DNA of 9,229 nt, taken from contig JAFQBR010000009.1 in NCBI GenBank assembly GCA_017399665.1, forward strand, positions 1 to 9,229, read 5' to 3'. The translations under genes and the position numbers were made by a program. The notes beneath the pieces are model-generated. The model was not told the origin of the DNA and ran no database searches. It was given only the letters and a program-made list of their open reading frames with translations. This stretch comes from Clostridia bacterium (GTDB lineage: Bacteria > Bacillota_A > Clostridia > Christensenellales > Borkfalkiaceae). Positions 1 through 5,721 of the stretch are shown one piece after another (position 1 is the stretch's first letter; each line of letters opens with the position of its first letter).

Positions 1-44
1 AAGCTTATTGTAAATAAGGTTTAGATGCGAGTTAGATTGACAAA

Positions 45-111
45 AGCGAGCATTGACTGAAGGGAGTGTACTTCTTGCGTACATGACCGAAGGCAAGCGC
101 AAGCTTTTGCC
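45..111. repeat. Structured non-coding segment, candidate dispersed repeat
   Basis: This non-coding stretch follows the last permease gene of the minus-strand operon. Two near-identical 9-mers, GACTGAAGG (55-63) and GACCGAAGG (85-93), flank a short hairpin TGTAC/GTACA (67-71 and 79-83). A second hairpin follows: GGC-AAGC, a GCAA loop (99-102), then GCTT, a two-base bulge and GCC (92-111). Read on the plus strand, the GCAA loop is a GNRA tetraloop. The 9-mer AAGCTTATT occurs at 1-9 and again at 130-138, on either side of the segment. Sequences resembling this one are familiar to me from intergenic regions of clostridial genomes, but that is recollection and was not searched. No gene and no clear terminator is seen in 1-141. 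Confidence 0.4.
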
Positions 112-141
112 GATATAACGAAGCATATAAAGCTTATTTTT

Positions 142-1005
142 TTAGCCTTTTAAGCCCCCAGCAACAGTATTCTCCATAATCGTTTCTTGGAAACAACAAA
201 ATAGAATAAGAATTGGAACTATTGACATTATAATTGCGCAATAGTAAATAGGAACGTTACTTCTATGCTCTTGTACTATTTCGAACTGATAAATACCAAG
301 CGCTAAAGTAGGATACTGTTTTAAATATAGGAATGGCGTCATATAGTCATTCCAAATACCAATACAAGAAAGAATTGCTATTGAAACGATAGCAGGCAAT
401 GCTTGAGGAAGGATAATTTTCCAATAAACCGTCCAATCGGTTGCGCCGTCTACAAAGCCAGCTTCCGCATAGCTCCAAGATACCGAACGGAAAAAACCAT
501 GAAGAATAATAAAGTTAAAGCCAAAACCACCGGCGTAAAGAGCAAGAATACCTATGGGGTTATCGAACTGCAAATCTTCAACAACAAGTTTATACATTGC
601 AGGTAAGTTACCAACAATAGGGATAATCATGGTAAAAATTGCAATACGGTAAATAATTTTTGTACCCCAGAAAGGATATTTTGCAATTATGTATGCCGTT
701 GCACTTGCAACCATTACAGCAACCAACGTACCAGAGAAGGTTAACCATAAGCTATTAAAAATCATGCCTATCATGGTTGCATTACCGATTTTAAATTCAC
801 TAAACGCTTTTACGTAGTTATCGAATAACCATTCTTTAGGAAGTGCGAAAACCGTTTCGTAATATTCATCATCTGTTTTTAAAGAGCTAAGTATTGCCCA
901 AAAGAATGGGAAAATTATGGAAACCGCATACAAACTAAAGAAAATAAATACTATTGTGAATACTATTTTTTGAGCTAAAGTTAATTTTTTAAATCTTTTT
1001 AACAT
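142..1005 (-). CDS. Carbohydrate ABC transporter permease, MalG-like (CUT1)
   Basis: This is the second inner-membrane permease of a CUT1-type sugar importer. It would pair with the MalF-like permease encoded just upstream and with a shared ATPase encoded elsewhere. The product is 287 residues from the start chosen here. About six hydrophobic segments are visible: roughly residues 15-37, 80-104, 119-137, 150-170, 203-222 and 253-271. The cytoplasmic EAA loop that docks the ATPase is intact at about 179-204 (EAGFVDGA, ending KIILP). The ATG at 1003-1005 is preferred because an ideal AAGGAGGG Shine-Dalgarno lies about seven bases upstream. The same frame is open to another ATG at 1050, which would add 15 residues and overlap the upstream gene, but that start has no comparable site. 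The gap to the upstream gene is only 13 bp, so the two are probably translationally coupled. The transported sugar cannot be told from the sequence. Confidence 0.93.
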   Translation of the reverse strand: MLKRFKKLTLAQKIVFTIVFIFFSLYAVSIIFPFFWAILSSLKTDDEYYETVFALPKEWLFDNYVKAFSEFKIGNATMIGMIFNSLWLTFSGTLVAVMVASATAYIIAKYPFWGTKIIYRIAIFTMIIPIVGNLPAMYKLVVEDLQFDNPIGILALYAGGFGFNFIILHGFFRSVSWSYAEAGFVDGATDWTVYWKIILPQALPAIVSIAILSCIGIWNDYMTPFLYLKQYPTLALGIYQFEIVQEHRSNVPIYYCAIIMSIVPILILFCCFQETIMENTVAGGLKG

Positions 1006-1012
1006 CACTTTG

Positions 1013-1020
1013 CCCTCCTT
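1013..1020 (-). promoter_or_regulatory. Strong Shine-Dalgarno deciding the start of the MalG-like permease
   Basis: Read on the minus strand the site is AAGGAGGG, an essentially perfect anti-16S match, placed about seven bases before the ATG at 1005. Its first two bases overlap the TAA stop of the preceding permease (1019-1021). This fits coupled translation and argues against the longer start at 1050. Confidence 0.85.
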
Positions 1021-1954
1021 AATATTCAACGTCTTCAAGGACTTTGCCAAGCAACCATTTTACAACGATTACTAAGGGGAAGCCTATTGCAGTAAACACA
1101 AGACCTATTGCAGCGGGATAATAATAAGATTGACCTTGAACTTGGTCAAAAATAAAGTAACCGATAGTCATTGTTTTAAACTGACCTTCAGTAAACAATA
1201 GGATAGGGCCAGAGTTAGTAAACAGACCAGCCGTTGCAAATACAAGTAAGGTACTTAATGTTGGCCAAATAAGAGGAACTATTATTTGCACAAGCTCACG
1301 CGTCATAGAAACGCCGTCTAATTTTGCATACTCTAATATATCTTGGGGTATTCTGTGAATTGCACCCGTAAATAATACTATGTTAGAGCCAAATCCCGTC
1401 CAGAATACGTAAAATAGAATGGTTTTCATGCTGTACGCTTCATCTGTAACCCATTCAATATCCACCGTTTTTCCCGTAAGCCAAGAAAGGAAGGTGTTAA
1501 CCGGACCGCTACCGTCTAGTATGTATTTAAATAGAGTAACCAATACTACTGCAGATATGATTGAGGGCAAGAAAAATACAACCCTAAAAAACTTTGCAAA
1601 CAAAATCTTCTTATATAAATAATAGGAAAAAAGAAGTGACGTTGGAAGCCCTATTAACGTCCCCACCACAAACAGTAGCATGGTATTTTTTACTGCAAGG
1701 CCAAGCTCTTTTTCGGGAATCATTAGTTCGCGGAAAAATCTTTCAAAGTTTTTAAAAGTCCAAATAATACCTTCTGAAGTATTTAGACGGAACGCCATAA
1801 GAATTGAGTCTATATTTACGTATAGCCAAAAAACGGCAAATTGTATAAGCCCAACGCTAAGCATAAGCCCAATGAATATTCCACGCTGAATCTTTCGGCT
1901 ATGAAAACCGGACTTTTTCTTATTCGGCATTGAAGCGGTTGTGTTAACGTCCAT
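1019..1954 (-). CDS. Carbohydrate ABC transporter permease, MalF-like (CUT1)
   Basis: This is the first inner-membrane permease of the sugar importer, 311 residues, close to the usual CUT1 MalF/UgpA-type length. A polar, basic N-terminus of about 25 residues precedes membrane segments at roughly 26-48, 91-113, 124-146, 178-197, 226-246 and 280-303. The ATPase-docking EAA loop is readable near 208-231 (EYAKLDGVSM, then IIVPLIWP); its second residue is Tyr rather than Ala, a common variation. The ATG at 1954 has a TAGAGGGA ribosome-binding site six bases upstream. The gene lies between the binding-protein gene and the MalG-like permease on the same strand, and no ATPase gene is in the window. 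Such importers often borrow a shared MsmK-type ATPase, so its absence is not surprising. Substrate unknown. Confidence 0.93.
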   Translation of the reverse strand: MDVNTTASMPNKKKSGFHSRKIQRGIFIGLMLSVGLIQFAVFWLYVNIDSILMAFRLNTSEGIIWTFKNFERFFRELMIPEKELGLAVKNTMLLFVVGTLIGLPTSLLFSYYLYKKILFAKFFRVVFFLPSIISAVVLVTLFKYILDGSGPVNTFLSWLTGKTVDIEWVTDEAYSMKTILFYVFWTGFGSNIVLFTGAIHRIPQDILEYAKLDGVSMTRELVQIIVPLIWPTLSTLLVFATAGLFTNSGPILLFTEGQFKTMTIGYFIFDQVQGQSYYYPAAIGLVFTAIGFPLVIVVKWLLGKVLEDVEY

Positions 1955-1984
1955 TTTTTATCCCTCTAATAAATAATAGTATAT

Positions 1985-2022
1985 CAAGCGGAAAAGCACT
2001 AACCTTTCCGCTTGTTTTTTTT
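1985..2022 (+). terminator. Stem-loop between binding-protein and permease genes, U-tract on the antisense side
   Basis: A perfect 10-bp inverted repeat, CAAGCGGAAA (1985-1994) and TTTCCGCTTG (2005-2014), has a 10-base loop. Eight Ts follow it on the plus strand. That is the form of an intrinsic terminator for plus-strand transcription, yet the genes here run on the minus strand. In the sense (minus) RNA the hairpin has no downstream U-tract, so it is more likely to block 3' decay of the binding-protein mRNA, or to cause partial termination, giving more binding protein than permease. It could also stop antisense transcription. Confidence 0.6.
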
Positions 2023-2045
2023 GCTTTTTATTATAAAAAACTACT

Positions 2046-2074
2046 CTATAGGTCGATTATTAATATATTCGACC
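2046..2074. repeat. Hairpin carrying an inverted copy of the intergenic repeat core
   Basis: The 12-mer CTATAGGTCGAT (2046-2057) is the reverse complement of the 12-bp core found at 4923-4934 and 6760-6771. Part of it, GGTCGA (2051-2056), pairs with TCGACC (2069-2074) across an AT-rich loop. The hairpin lies 17-45 bases downstream of the binding-protein stop codon. Six As follow it on the plus strand, so on the minus strand the Ts precede the stem and it is not a classic terminator in that direction. Confidence 0.5.
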
Positions 2075-2090
2075 AAAAAACTTATTTAGC

Positions 2091-3686
2091 TTACTGAACT
2101 TGATCCATAAAATCTTGCCATGTTTGACCAAGTAAGGTTTTTTCTCTTTCTAAGTAAGAGTAAGCAGTGAACGTGCTATCCTTTTTACCTAAAGCAACTT
2201 CAGGCTTTTCATTTGTAACGTAAGTTTCAAGACCTGCTCTGTAACGAATAGGATCGCGTGAAGAAGTAAAGATATAAGTGATTTCGCCTTCAGCTATTTT
2301 GTTAACTGACTGACGGAACATAGAAACATCACCGTTATAAGTAAAGTCGGTTGCGTTAACTACGGGAAGGTAACTCTTTGTTTCCTGTAAAATAATTTGA
2401 ATACCTTCGTCGCTATACATAAAGCGTAAGAAGTCGATTGCTAAATCTTTGTTAATACTTACTGCTGGAATGGCGCCGATAGCGCTGTTTGCAAGCGTAT
2501 ACGTATATGCTCTTGCTTTTTTAACTGCGTTAAATAGGTTTTCAGACACACCATCAACAGAGGTGTTACCGCTATCGATAGCCCTAACAATTTCTGCAAG
2601 CTTAGCGTCTTTTTCAGCAGCAGTTGCGCCTAAAGAAACAGAATAATCACTTTCTAGCTTTTCGCTTAATTTTGAAATAATGGGAGTTTTAACCATTTTT
2701 AAATTTGTTTGATATTTTGAACCTTCCATTTCCCTTTCAAGCCAGTCGCCCGTAACGTACATACATGCTCTGCCCTGTAAGAAATATTTTTGTGATTCGT
2801 TAAACTTATTGCCCATACTTGAAGTATCACAATATCCGTTTGTTCTTTTAATAAGTTTTTCTAGCATTTGGTATGCTTCTAGCTTACCAGTGGGTTGATA
2901 TGCTTCTTGATTATAAACACCGTTTCTTCTTACTGTGTTAAATTCTTCCCAAGCAACGTCTCCGCCATATTGAGCAATCCAAGTATAGTAAAGATAACGC
3001 CAATATTCAATTGCTTCACCACTATACATAAAGGGATAAACTGTGTAAGTAAGACCACCAACGGTGATTTTTTTGTTTGCTTCAACAATAGCGTCGCATA
3101 AAGCAATTAGCTCGTCTGTCGTTGCAGGCTCGCTCCAATTACCTTCGCCAAGCACGCTGTTAAGCGCGTCTACGTTTAAAACAAGTGAACAAGGACCTGA
3201 TGGTGAAGGTACTGTGTAATATTTGCCGGCAAATTGAGTACGGTCACCGCCGTAAGTCATTTCTTCAATAAGCTCTGGGCGGATTTTATCTTTAATTAAA
3301 ATATTTTCTTCGTTAGCACCTGCTTTTGGTTTAGAGTTATAAAGCTCAGACATATCTGCAAGTGAGCCGTAAGTTTCGCATAAGCTACCTACGCTAAGAC
3401 CGTCTACAAAGAAAATGTCGTGTGGGGTAACGTTTGTTTGGAAAGCTGTAACTGCTTCGTCACGAACAAGAGCGTCGCACTTAACGTTTACTTCAACGCC
3501 GGGATTGTGAGCTTCGTATGCTTTTTCGAGCGCAGTAATCCAAGTTGCACCGTAGCCACCTTCGAATGATGCGATTGAAAGCACGCCCTTTGTGCCCTCT
3601 TCTTCGCCACCAGCGCTACATGCAGTTGCGCCAAAAACCATACCTAAAGAAAGAACTAAACAAAAAATTTTCTTTAATGATTTCAT
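2091..3686 (-). CDS. Extracellular sugar-binding lipoprotein of ABC transporter (family 1)
   Basis: This is the substrate-binding component of the importer, anchored to the outer face of the membrane. The N-terminus is a lipoprotein signal: basic start (MKSLKK), hydrophobic core, and lipobox A-T-A-C with the lipidated cysteine at residue 23, followed by a Gly/Glu-rich flexible linker. At 531 residues it is longer than the usual 420-450 of the family. Part of the excess seems to be a helical, charged insert at about 330-395. Family-typical parts are the start of the mature domain (LSIASFEGGYG, about 36-46), an aromatic-rich stretch (about 218-240, including YWRYLYYTW) of the kind that stacks on sugars, and YVTGDWLEREM near 320-330. 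The ATG at 3686 has an AGAGG site six bases upstream. The gene is first in the operon, behind a strong promoter and divergent from an AraC-type regulator. Ligand not assignable. Confidence 0.93.
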   Translation of the reverse strand: MKSLKKIFCLVLSLGMVFGATACSAGGEEEGTKGVLSIASFEGGYGATWITALEKAYEAHNPGVEVNVKCDALVRDEAVTAFQTNVTPHDIFFVDGLSVGSLCETYGSLADMSELYNSKPKAGANEENILIKDKIRPELIEEMTYGGDRTQFAGKYYTVPSPSGPCSLVLNVDALNSVLGEGNWSEPATTDELIALCDAIVEANKKITVGGLTYTVYPFMYSGEAIEYWRYLYYTWIAQYGGDVAWEEFNTVRRNGVYNQEAYQPTGKLEAYQMLEKLIKRTNGYCDTSSMGNKFNESQKYFLQGRACMYVTGDWLEREMEGSKYQTNLKMVKTPIISKLSEKLESDYSVSLGATAAEKDAKLAEIVRAIDSGNTSVDGVSENLFNAVKKARAYTYTLANSAIGAIPAVSINKDLAIDFLRFMYSDEGIQIILQETKSYLPVVNATDFTYNGDVSMFRQSVNKIAEGEITYIFTSSRDPIRYRAGLETYVTNEKPEVALGKKDSTFTAYSYLEREKTLLGQTWQDFMDQVQ

Positions 3687-3732
3687 TTTTCACCTCTAAT
3701 CTTTAATTTGGGTATTTGCTACCTTTTTTCTT

Positions 3733-3761
3733 ATTATAACATAGCTTTTTGCCAAGTTCAA
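3733..3761 (-). promoter_or_regulatory. Sigma-A promoter of the sugar ABC importer operon
   Basis: On the minus strand the -35 TTGAAC (3761-3756) and the -10 TATAAT (3738-3733) are exactly 17 bp apart. The -10 is extended (TGTTATAAT). Transcription should start near 3726, giving an untranslated leader of about 40 bases with the AGAGG site near its end. The -35 is preceded by CTA, so it reads CTATTGA, the same heptamer found at the opposing -35 at 3821-3827. This is a candidate half-site for the adjacent AraC-type regulator. Confidence 0.8.
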
Positions 3762-3820
3762 TAGATTTTTTTTGGATTTTTATTGTTTTATTAATAAAAA
3801 GTAAAAAAAATCACACTAAA

Positions 3821-3858
3821 CTATTGACTTTTTTAATTTGCTATGATATTTTTTTTAT
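3821..3858 (+). promoter_or_regulatory. Probable promoter of the AraC-type gene, placing the RNA start at or near the AUG
   Basis: The -35 TTGACT (3824-3829) is 17 bp from TATTTT (3847-3852), which would put the RNA 5' end at about 3859, the A of the start codon. An alternative extended -10, TGCTATGAT (3839-3847), would start transcription only about five bases before the ATG. Either way there is no room for a Shine-Dalgarno, and none is present. Confidence 0.5.
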
Positions 3859-4791
3859 ATGAAAAAAATAAATAATACCAATTCCCCCTTTAACAGAATA
3901 AACAATCAAAAATGGTTTCGCCCACGCGGATACTATATGCACGCGTATAATAATTTTGATATGACAATGCACAGCCACAACCGTATTGAAATTATGTACG
4001 TTACGAAAGGGGAAATACAAATTGAATATCAGTCGGATGAAAAAGTAGAAAAGATTACCGTATTACCCAATAACTACGTATTTATCGACTCTAACGTTCC
4101 ACATAAACTACGCGTTAATAATATTGCGACTAATATTTATAATATTGAGCTTTCTTTAACAGATTCACAAGATCCTTCTTTTACAATTTTAGGAGTTTGC
4201 AATAAAGAAAACTACGTAAGCGCTTTTTTTGAACAGGCAAAAAACGTTTTTGTTTGTAGTGATGACGGAATATTTTTACAAAACCTTTTGCTTATACAAA
4301 AATATATTGGTAACGATATAAACGTTTTAGAGGATAGCTATATAAATTATCTTTTAAGCGCTCTTATTATTTTACTTGCAAAACAATACAAGCAAACAAA
4401 AAAACACATTTCAGGTATAAGCTACGTAAATACAGCCATTAACTATATTTATGAAAATTACAACCGTGACATAACGCTTACCGACCTTGCAAACCTATGC
4501 GGAGTTTCGCCAAACTATTTAAACATTTTATTTACAAAAAGCTTCGGTCATACCGTTAAGGAATACGTAAATAAATACAGAATTTCAAGGGCGACTCTTT
4601 TACTTGCTACAACAAACCTACCCATTGACGAAATACGTGCACAGGTTGGTTATCATAATAAAATAAGCTTTCACCAAAACTTTTTAAAACACGTTGGTAA
4701 GCCACCAAAAAAATACCGTCAAGAGCTACGTTCTTCAAACATTGCAAAAACACACGCAGAAGGTGGCGTGAACACATATTGGAACAATTAA
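3859..4791 (+). CDS. AraC-family transcriptional regulator with cupin sensor domain
   Basis: This cytosolic DNA-binding regulator has 310 residues, the usual AraC length. An N-terminal cupin-like ligand domain spans about 20-100, with histidines H38/H40 (MHSHN), the GEI turn and H82 (NVPHKLRV). A helical linker covers about 110-185. The C-terminal double helix-turn-helix covers about 190-290: first HTH near 205-230 (ITLTDLANLCGVSPNYL), second near 254-275 (IDEIRAQVGYHNKISF), then the family signature FLKHVGKPPKKYRQ. Its position divergent from a sugar importer operon suggests it senses the imported sugar or a derivative and activates that operon. This is inference from context. The start is kept at 3859 because residues from about 18 onward (QKWFRPRGYYMHAY) belong to the conserved fold and the next Met (27) would cut into it. 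There is no ribosome-binding site, which is unusual here because every other gene in the window has one. Confidence 0.92.
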   Translation: MKKINNTNSPFNRINNQKWFRPRGYYMHAYNNFDMTMHSHNRIEIMYVTKGEIQIEYQSDEKVEKITVLPNNYVFIDSNVPHKLRVNNIATNIYNIELSLTDSQDPSFTILGVCNKENYVSAFFEQAKNVFVCSDDGIFLQNLLLIQKYIGNDINVLEDSYINYLLSALIILLAKQYKQTKKHISGISYVNTAINYIYENYNRDITLTDLANLCGVSPNYLNILFTKSFGHTVKEYVNKYRISRATLLLATTNLPIDEIRAQVGYHNKISFHQNFLKHVGKPPKKYRQELRSSNIAKTHAEGGVNTYWNN

Positions 4792-4812
4792 AAGCATTTT
4801 AAAGTAACAAGC

Positions 4813-4850
4813 AACTGCTAAACTATTTTTTTTAGTTTACAGTTAACTGT
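4813..4850. repeat. Nested inverted repeats downstream of the AraC-type gene
   Basis: AACTG-C-TAAACTA (4813-4825) pairs with TAGTTTA-CAGTT (4833-4844) across a seven-T loop, with one bulged C. The right arm overlaps a perfect 12-bp palindrome ACAGTTAACTGT (4839-4850). There is no strong U-tract after the stem, so it is at best an auxiliary 3'-end structure ahead of the real terminator at 4874-4908. The rest of 4792-4936 holds only that terminator and the repeat after it. Confidence 0.45.
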
Positions 4851-4873
4851 TGTTTATAGTATTACCATCAAAC

Positions 4874-4908
4874 AAAAAAACACCCTACGTTTTGTCGGGT
4901 GTTTTTTT
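4874..4908. terminator. Bidirectional intrinsic terminator between convergent genes
   Basis: CACCC (4881-4885) and GGGTG (4897-4901) form the GC core. Seven As on the left (4874-4880) and seven Ts on the right (4902-4908) make it work as a U-tract terminator on both strands. It sits between the AraC-type gene (plus) and the vWA gene (minus), ending both. The loop is 11 bases. Confidence 0.9.
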
Positions 4909-4909
4909 G

Positions 4910-4935
4910 TTTTTGTGCGTTTATCGACCTATAGC
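4910..4935 (-). repeat. 26-bp intergenic repeat, copy 1 (after the vWA stop)
   Basis: This 26-bp sequence is identical to 6747-6772. Both copies have the same orientation, and on the minus strand each follows shortly after a stop codon, here one base after the TAG at 4937-4939. On the minus strand it begins GCTATAGGTCGATAAACG and ends in a run of As. The core CTATAGGTCGAT recurs inverted at 2046-2057. Confidence 0.75.
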
Positions 4936-4936
4936 C

Positions 4937-5626
4937 CTATTTTTTGCTTTTTTTGTTTTTTATGTTTTCTTCAATTCTTTTCCCTGCGTGGCATGGCATA
5001 ACAGAACTCATTCTATATTCTTTTATGGTTCTTCCAACCTCTTCAAACATATCAACCGTATCCTCTTCCGTAACGTAATTTACTGCCCTGTCTTCACTAA
5101 TACCAATGCTTTCTGCCGTTTTAGCAGCGTCAATATTTGCTGCTAAAAATAAAAATTCCCAACCGTGATTTTGCTCTTGTTTTCTTATCATATCTTTAAT
5201 TTGGTTATGGCTATATTCTTGGCTTGCATTCTCTTGTCCGTCCGTTGTAATAACAAACATGGTGCGCTCGGGAAGGTCCTCTTTGCGGGCATATTTATGA
5301 ATATTGCTTATATGCTTAATCGCCCTGCCAACAGCATCTAAAAGAGCGGTACAGCCACCTACTTGATAGTCTTTTTTTGTTAACGGCTGTATTTGATTTA
5401 ACTCCTTTCTGTCGTGCAGCACTTCAGAAGTATTAGAAAACAACACTGTAGAAATATAGACAGTTCCCTCTATTACCTTTTGTTTTTCTATCATGGCGTT
5501 AAATCCGCCAATGGTATCATCTTCCATTCCACCCATAGAGCCACTTTTGTCTAAAATAAATACTAACTCCGTTATTCCGTTAGTGGGTTTTAGTCCGCCA
5601 CAGTTTACTGCAATTTGTTTACTCAT
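4937..5626 (-). CDS. Stand-alone von Willebrand factor A domain protein (TerY-like)
   Basis: This 229-residue, apparently cytosolic protein consists almost entirely of one vWA domain. It has no signal peptide or membrane segment. The metal-ion-dependent adhesion site looks complete: DKSGSM (D26, S28, S30), T93 in GGCTALLDA, and D129 in ITTDGQEN. The C-terminus (about 205-229) is basic and probably disordered, ending KNKKSKK. The ATG at 5626 has an AAGGAG site eight bases upstream. In established families such single-domain vWA proteins act as metal-dependent assembly or chaperone partners, including in tellurite-resistance-type stress operons, but no ter gene is visible here. The gene lies downstream of the macrodomain gene on the same strand, separated by 95 bp containing a hairpin terminator and a possible promoter. 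The two may work together but need not always be co-transcribed. Partner protein unknown. Confidence 0.85.
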   Translation of the reverse strand: MSKQIAVNCGGLKPTNGITELVFILDKSGSMGGMEDDTIGGFNAMIEKQKVIEGTVYISTVLFSNTSEVLHDRKELNQIQPLTKKDYQVGGCTALLDAVGRAIKHISNIHKYARKEDLPERTMFVITTDGQENASQEYSHNQIKDMIRKQEQNHGWEFLFLAANIDAAKTAESIGISEDRAVNYVTEEDTVDMFEEVGRTIKEYRMSSVMPCHAGKRIEENIKNKKSKK

Positions 5627-5640
5627 AATAAAATCTCCTT

Positions 5641-5680
5641 AAAAAAAATGTAGTTGCAATTTTTTGTTTGCAACCACATT
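5641..5680 (-). terminator. Intrinsic terminator after the macrodomain gene, abutting the vWA ribosome-binding site
   Basis: On the minus strand a 13-bp stem (5680-5668 with 5659-5647, one G-U pair) with an eight-base loop is followed by a run of eight Ts ending at 5641, directly before AAGGAG of the vWA gene. It should terminate most readthrough from the macrodomain gene. Because it lies in the vWA leader, it may also work as an attenuator. Confidence 0.75.
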
Positions 5681-5709
5681 ATAAAGGATTTTTATTTACT
5701 TTTGGTCAA
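5678..5709 (-). promoter_or_regulatory. Possible separate promoter of the vWA gene, overlapping the terminator stem
   Basis: A perfect TATAAT (5683-5678) runs into the first arm of the hairpin. A TTGACC (5709-5704) lies 20 bp upstream, longer than the preferred 17, so the promoter would be weak or regulated. RNA starting near 5671 would lack the outer part of the first arm and could form only a shortened stem, so the transcript from this start may escape termination. Confidence 0.4.
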
Positions 5710-5721
5710 TCGTTGATTTAC

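Noticed and set aside
1006..1050. Longer N-terminus of the MalG-like permease starting at 1050
   Set aside because: It would overlap the upstream gene and has no suitable Shine-Dalgarno, while the ATG at 1005 has an ideal one.
3777..3800. Inverted repeat TTTTTATT / AATAAAAA between the divergent importer and AraC-type genes
   Set aside because: It is pure A/T low-complexity sequence in a very AT-rich spacer, where such symmetry is expected by chance.
4850..5146. Plus-strand open frame of 98 codons
   Set aside because: It runs over the terminator and antisense to the vWA gene. Its Phe-rich translation comes from T-runs and it has no ribosome-binding site.
5119..5148. Perfect 10-bp inverted repeat (TTTTAGCAGC / GCTGCTAAAA) inside the vWA gene
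   Set aside because: It lies in coding sequence for LAANIDAAKT, where the repeated Ala codons explain the symmetry, and no U-tract follows on the coding strand.
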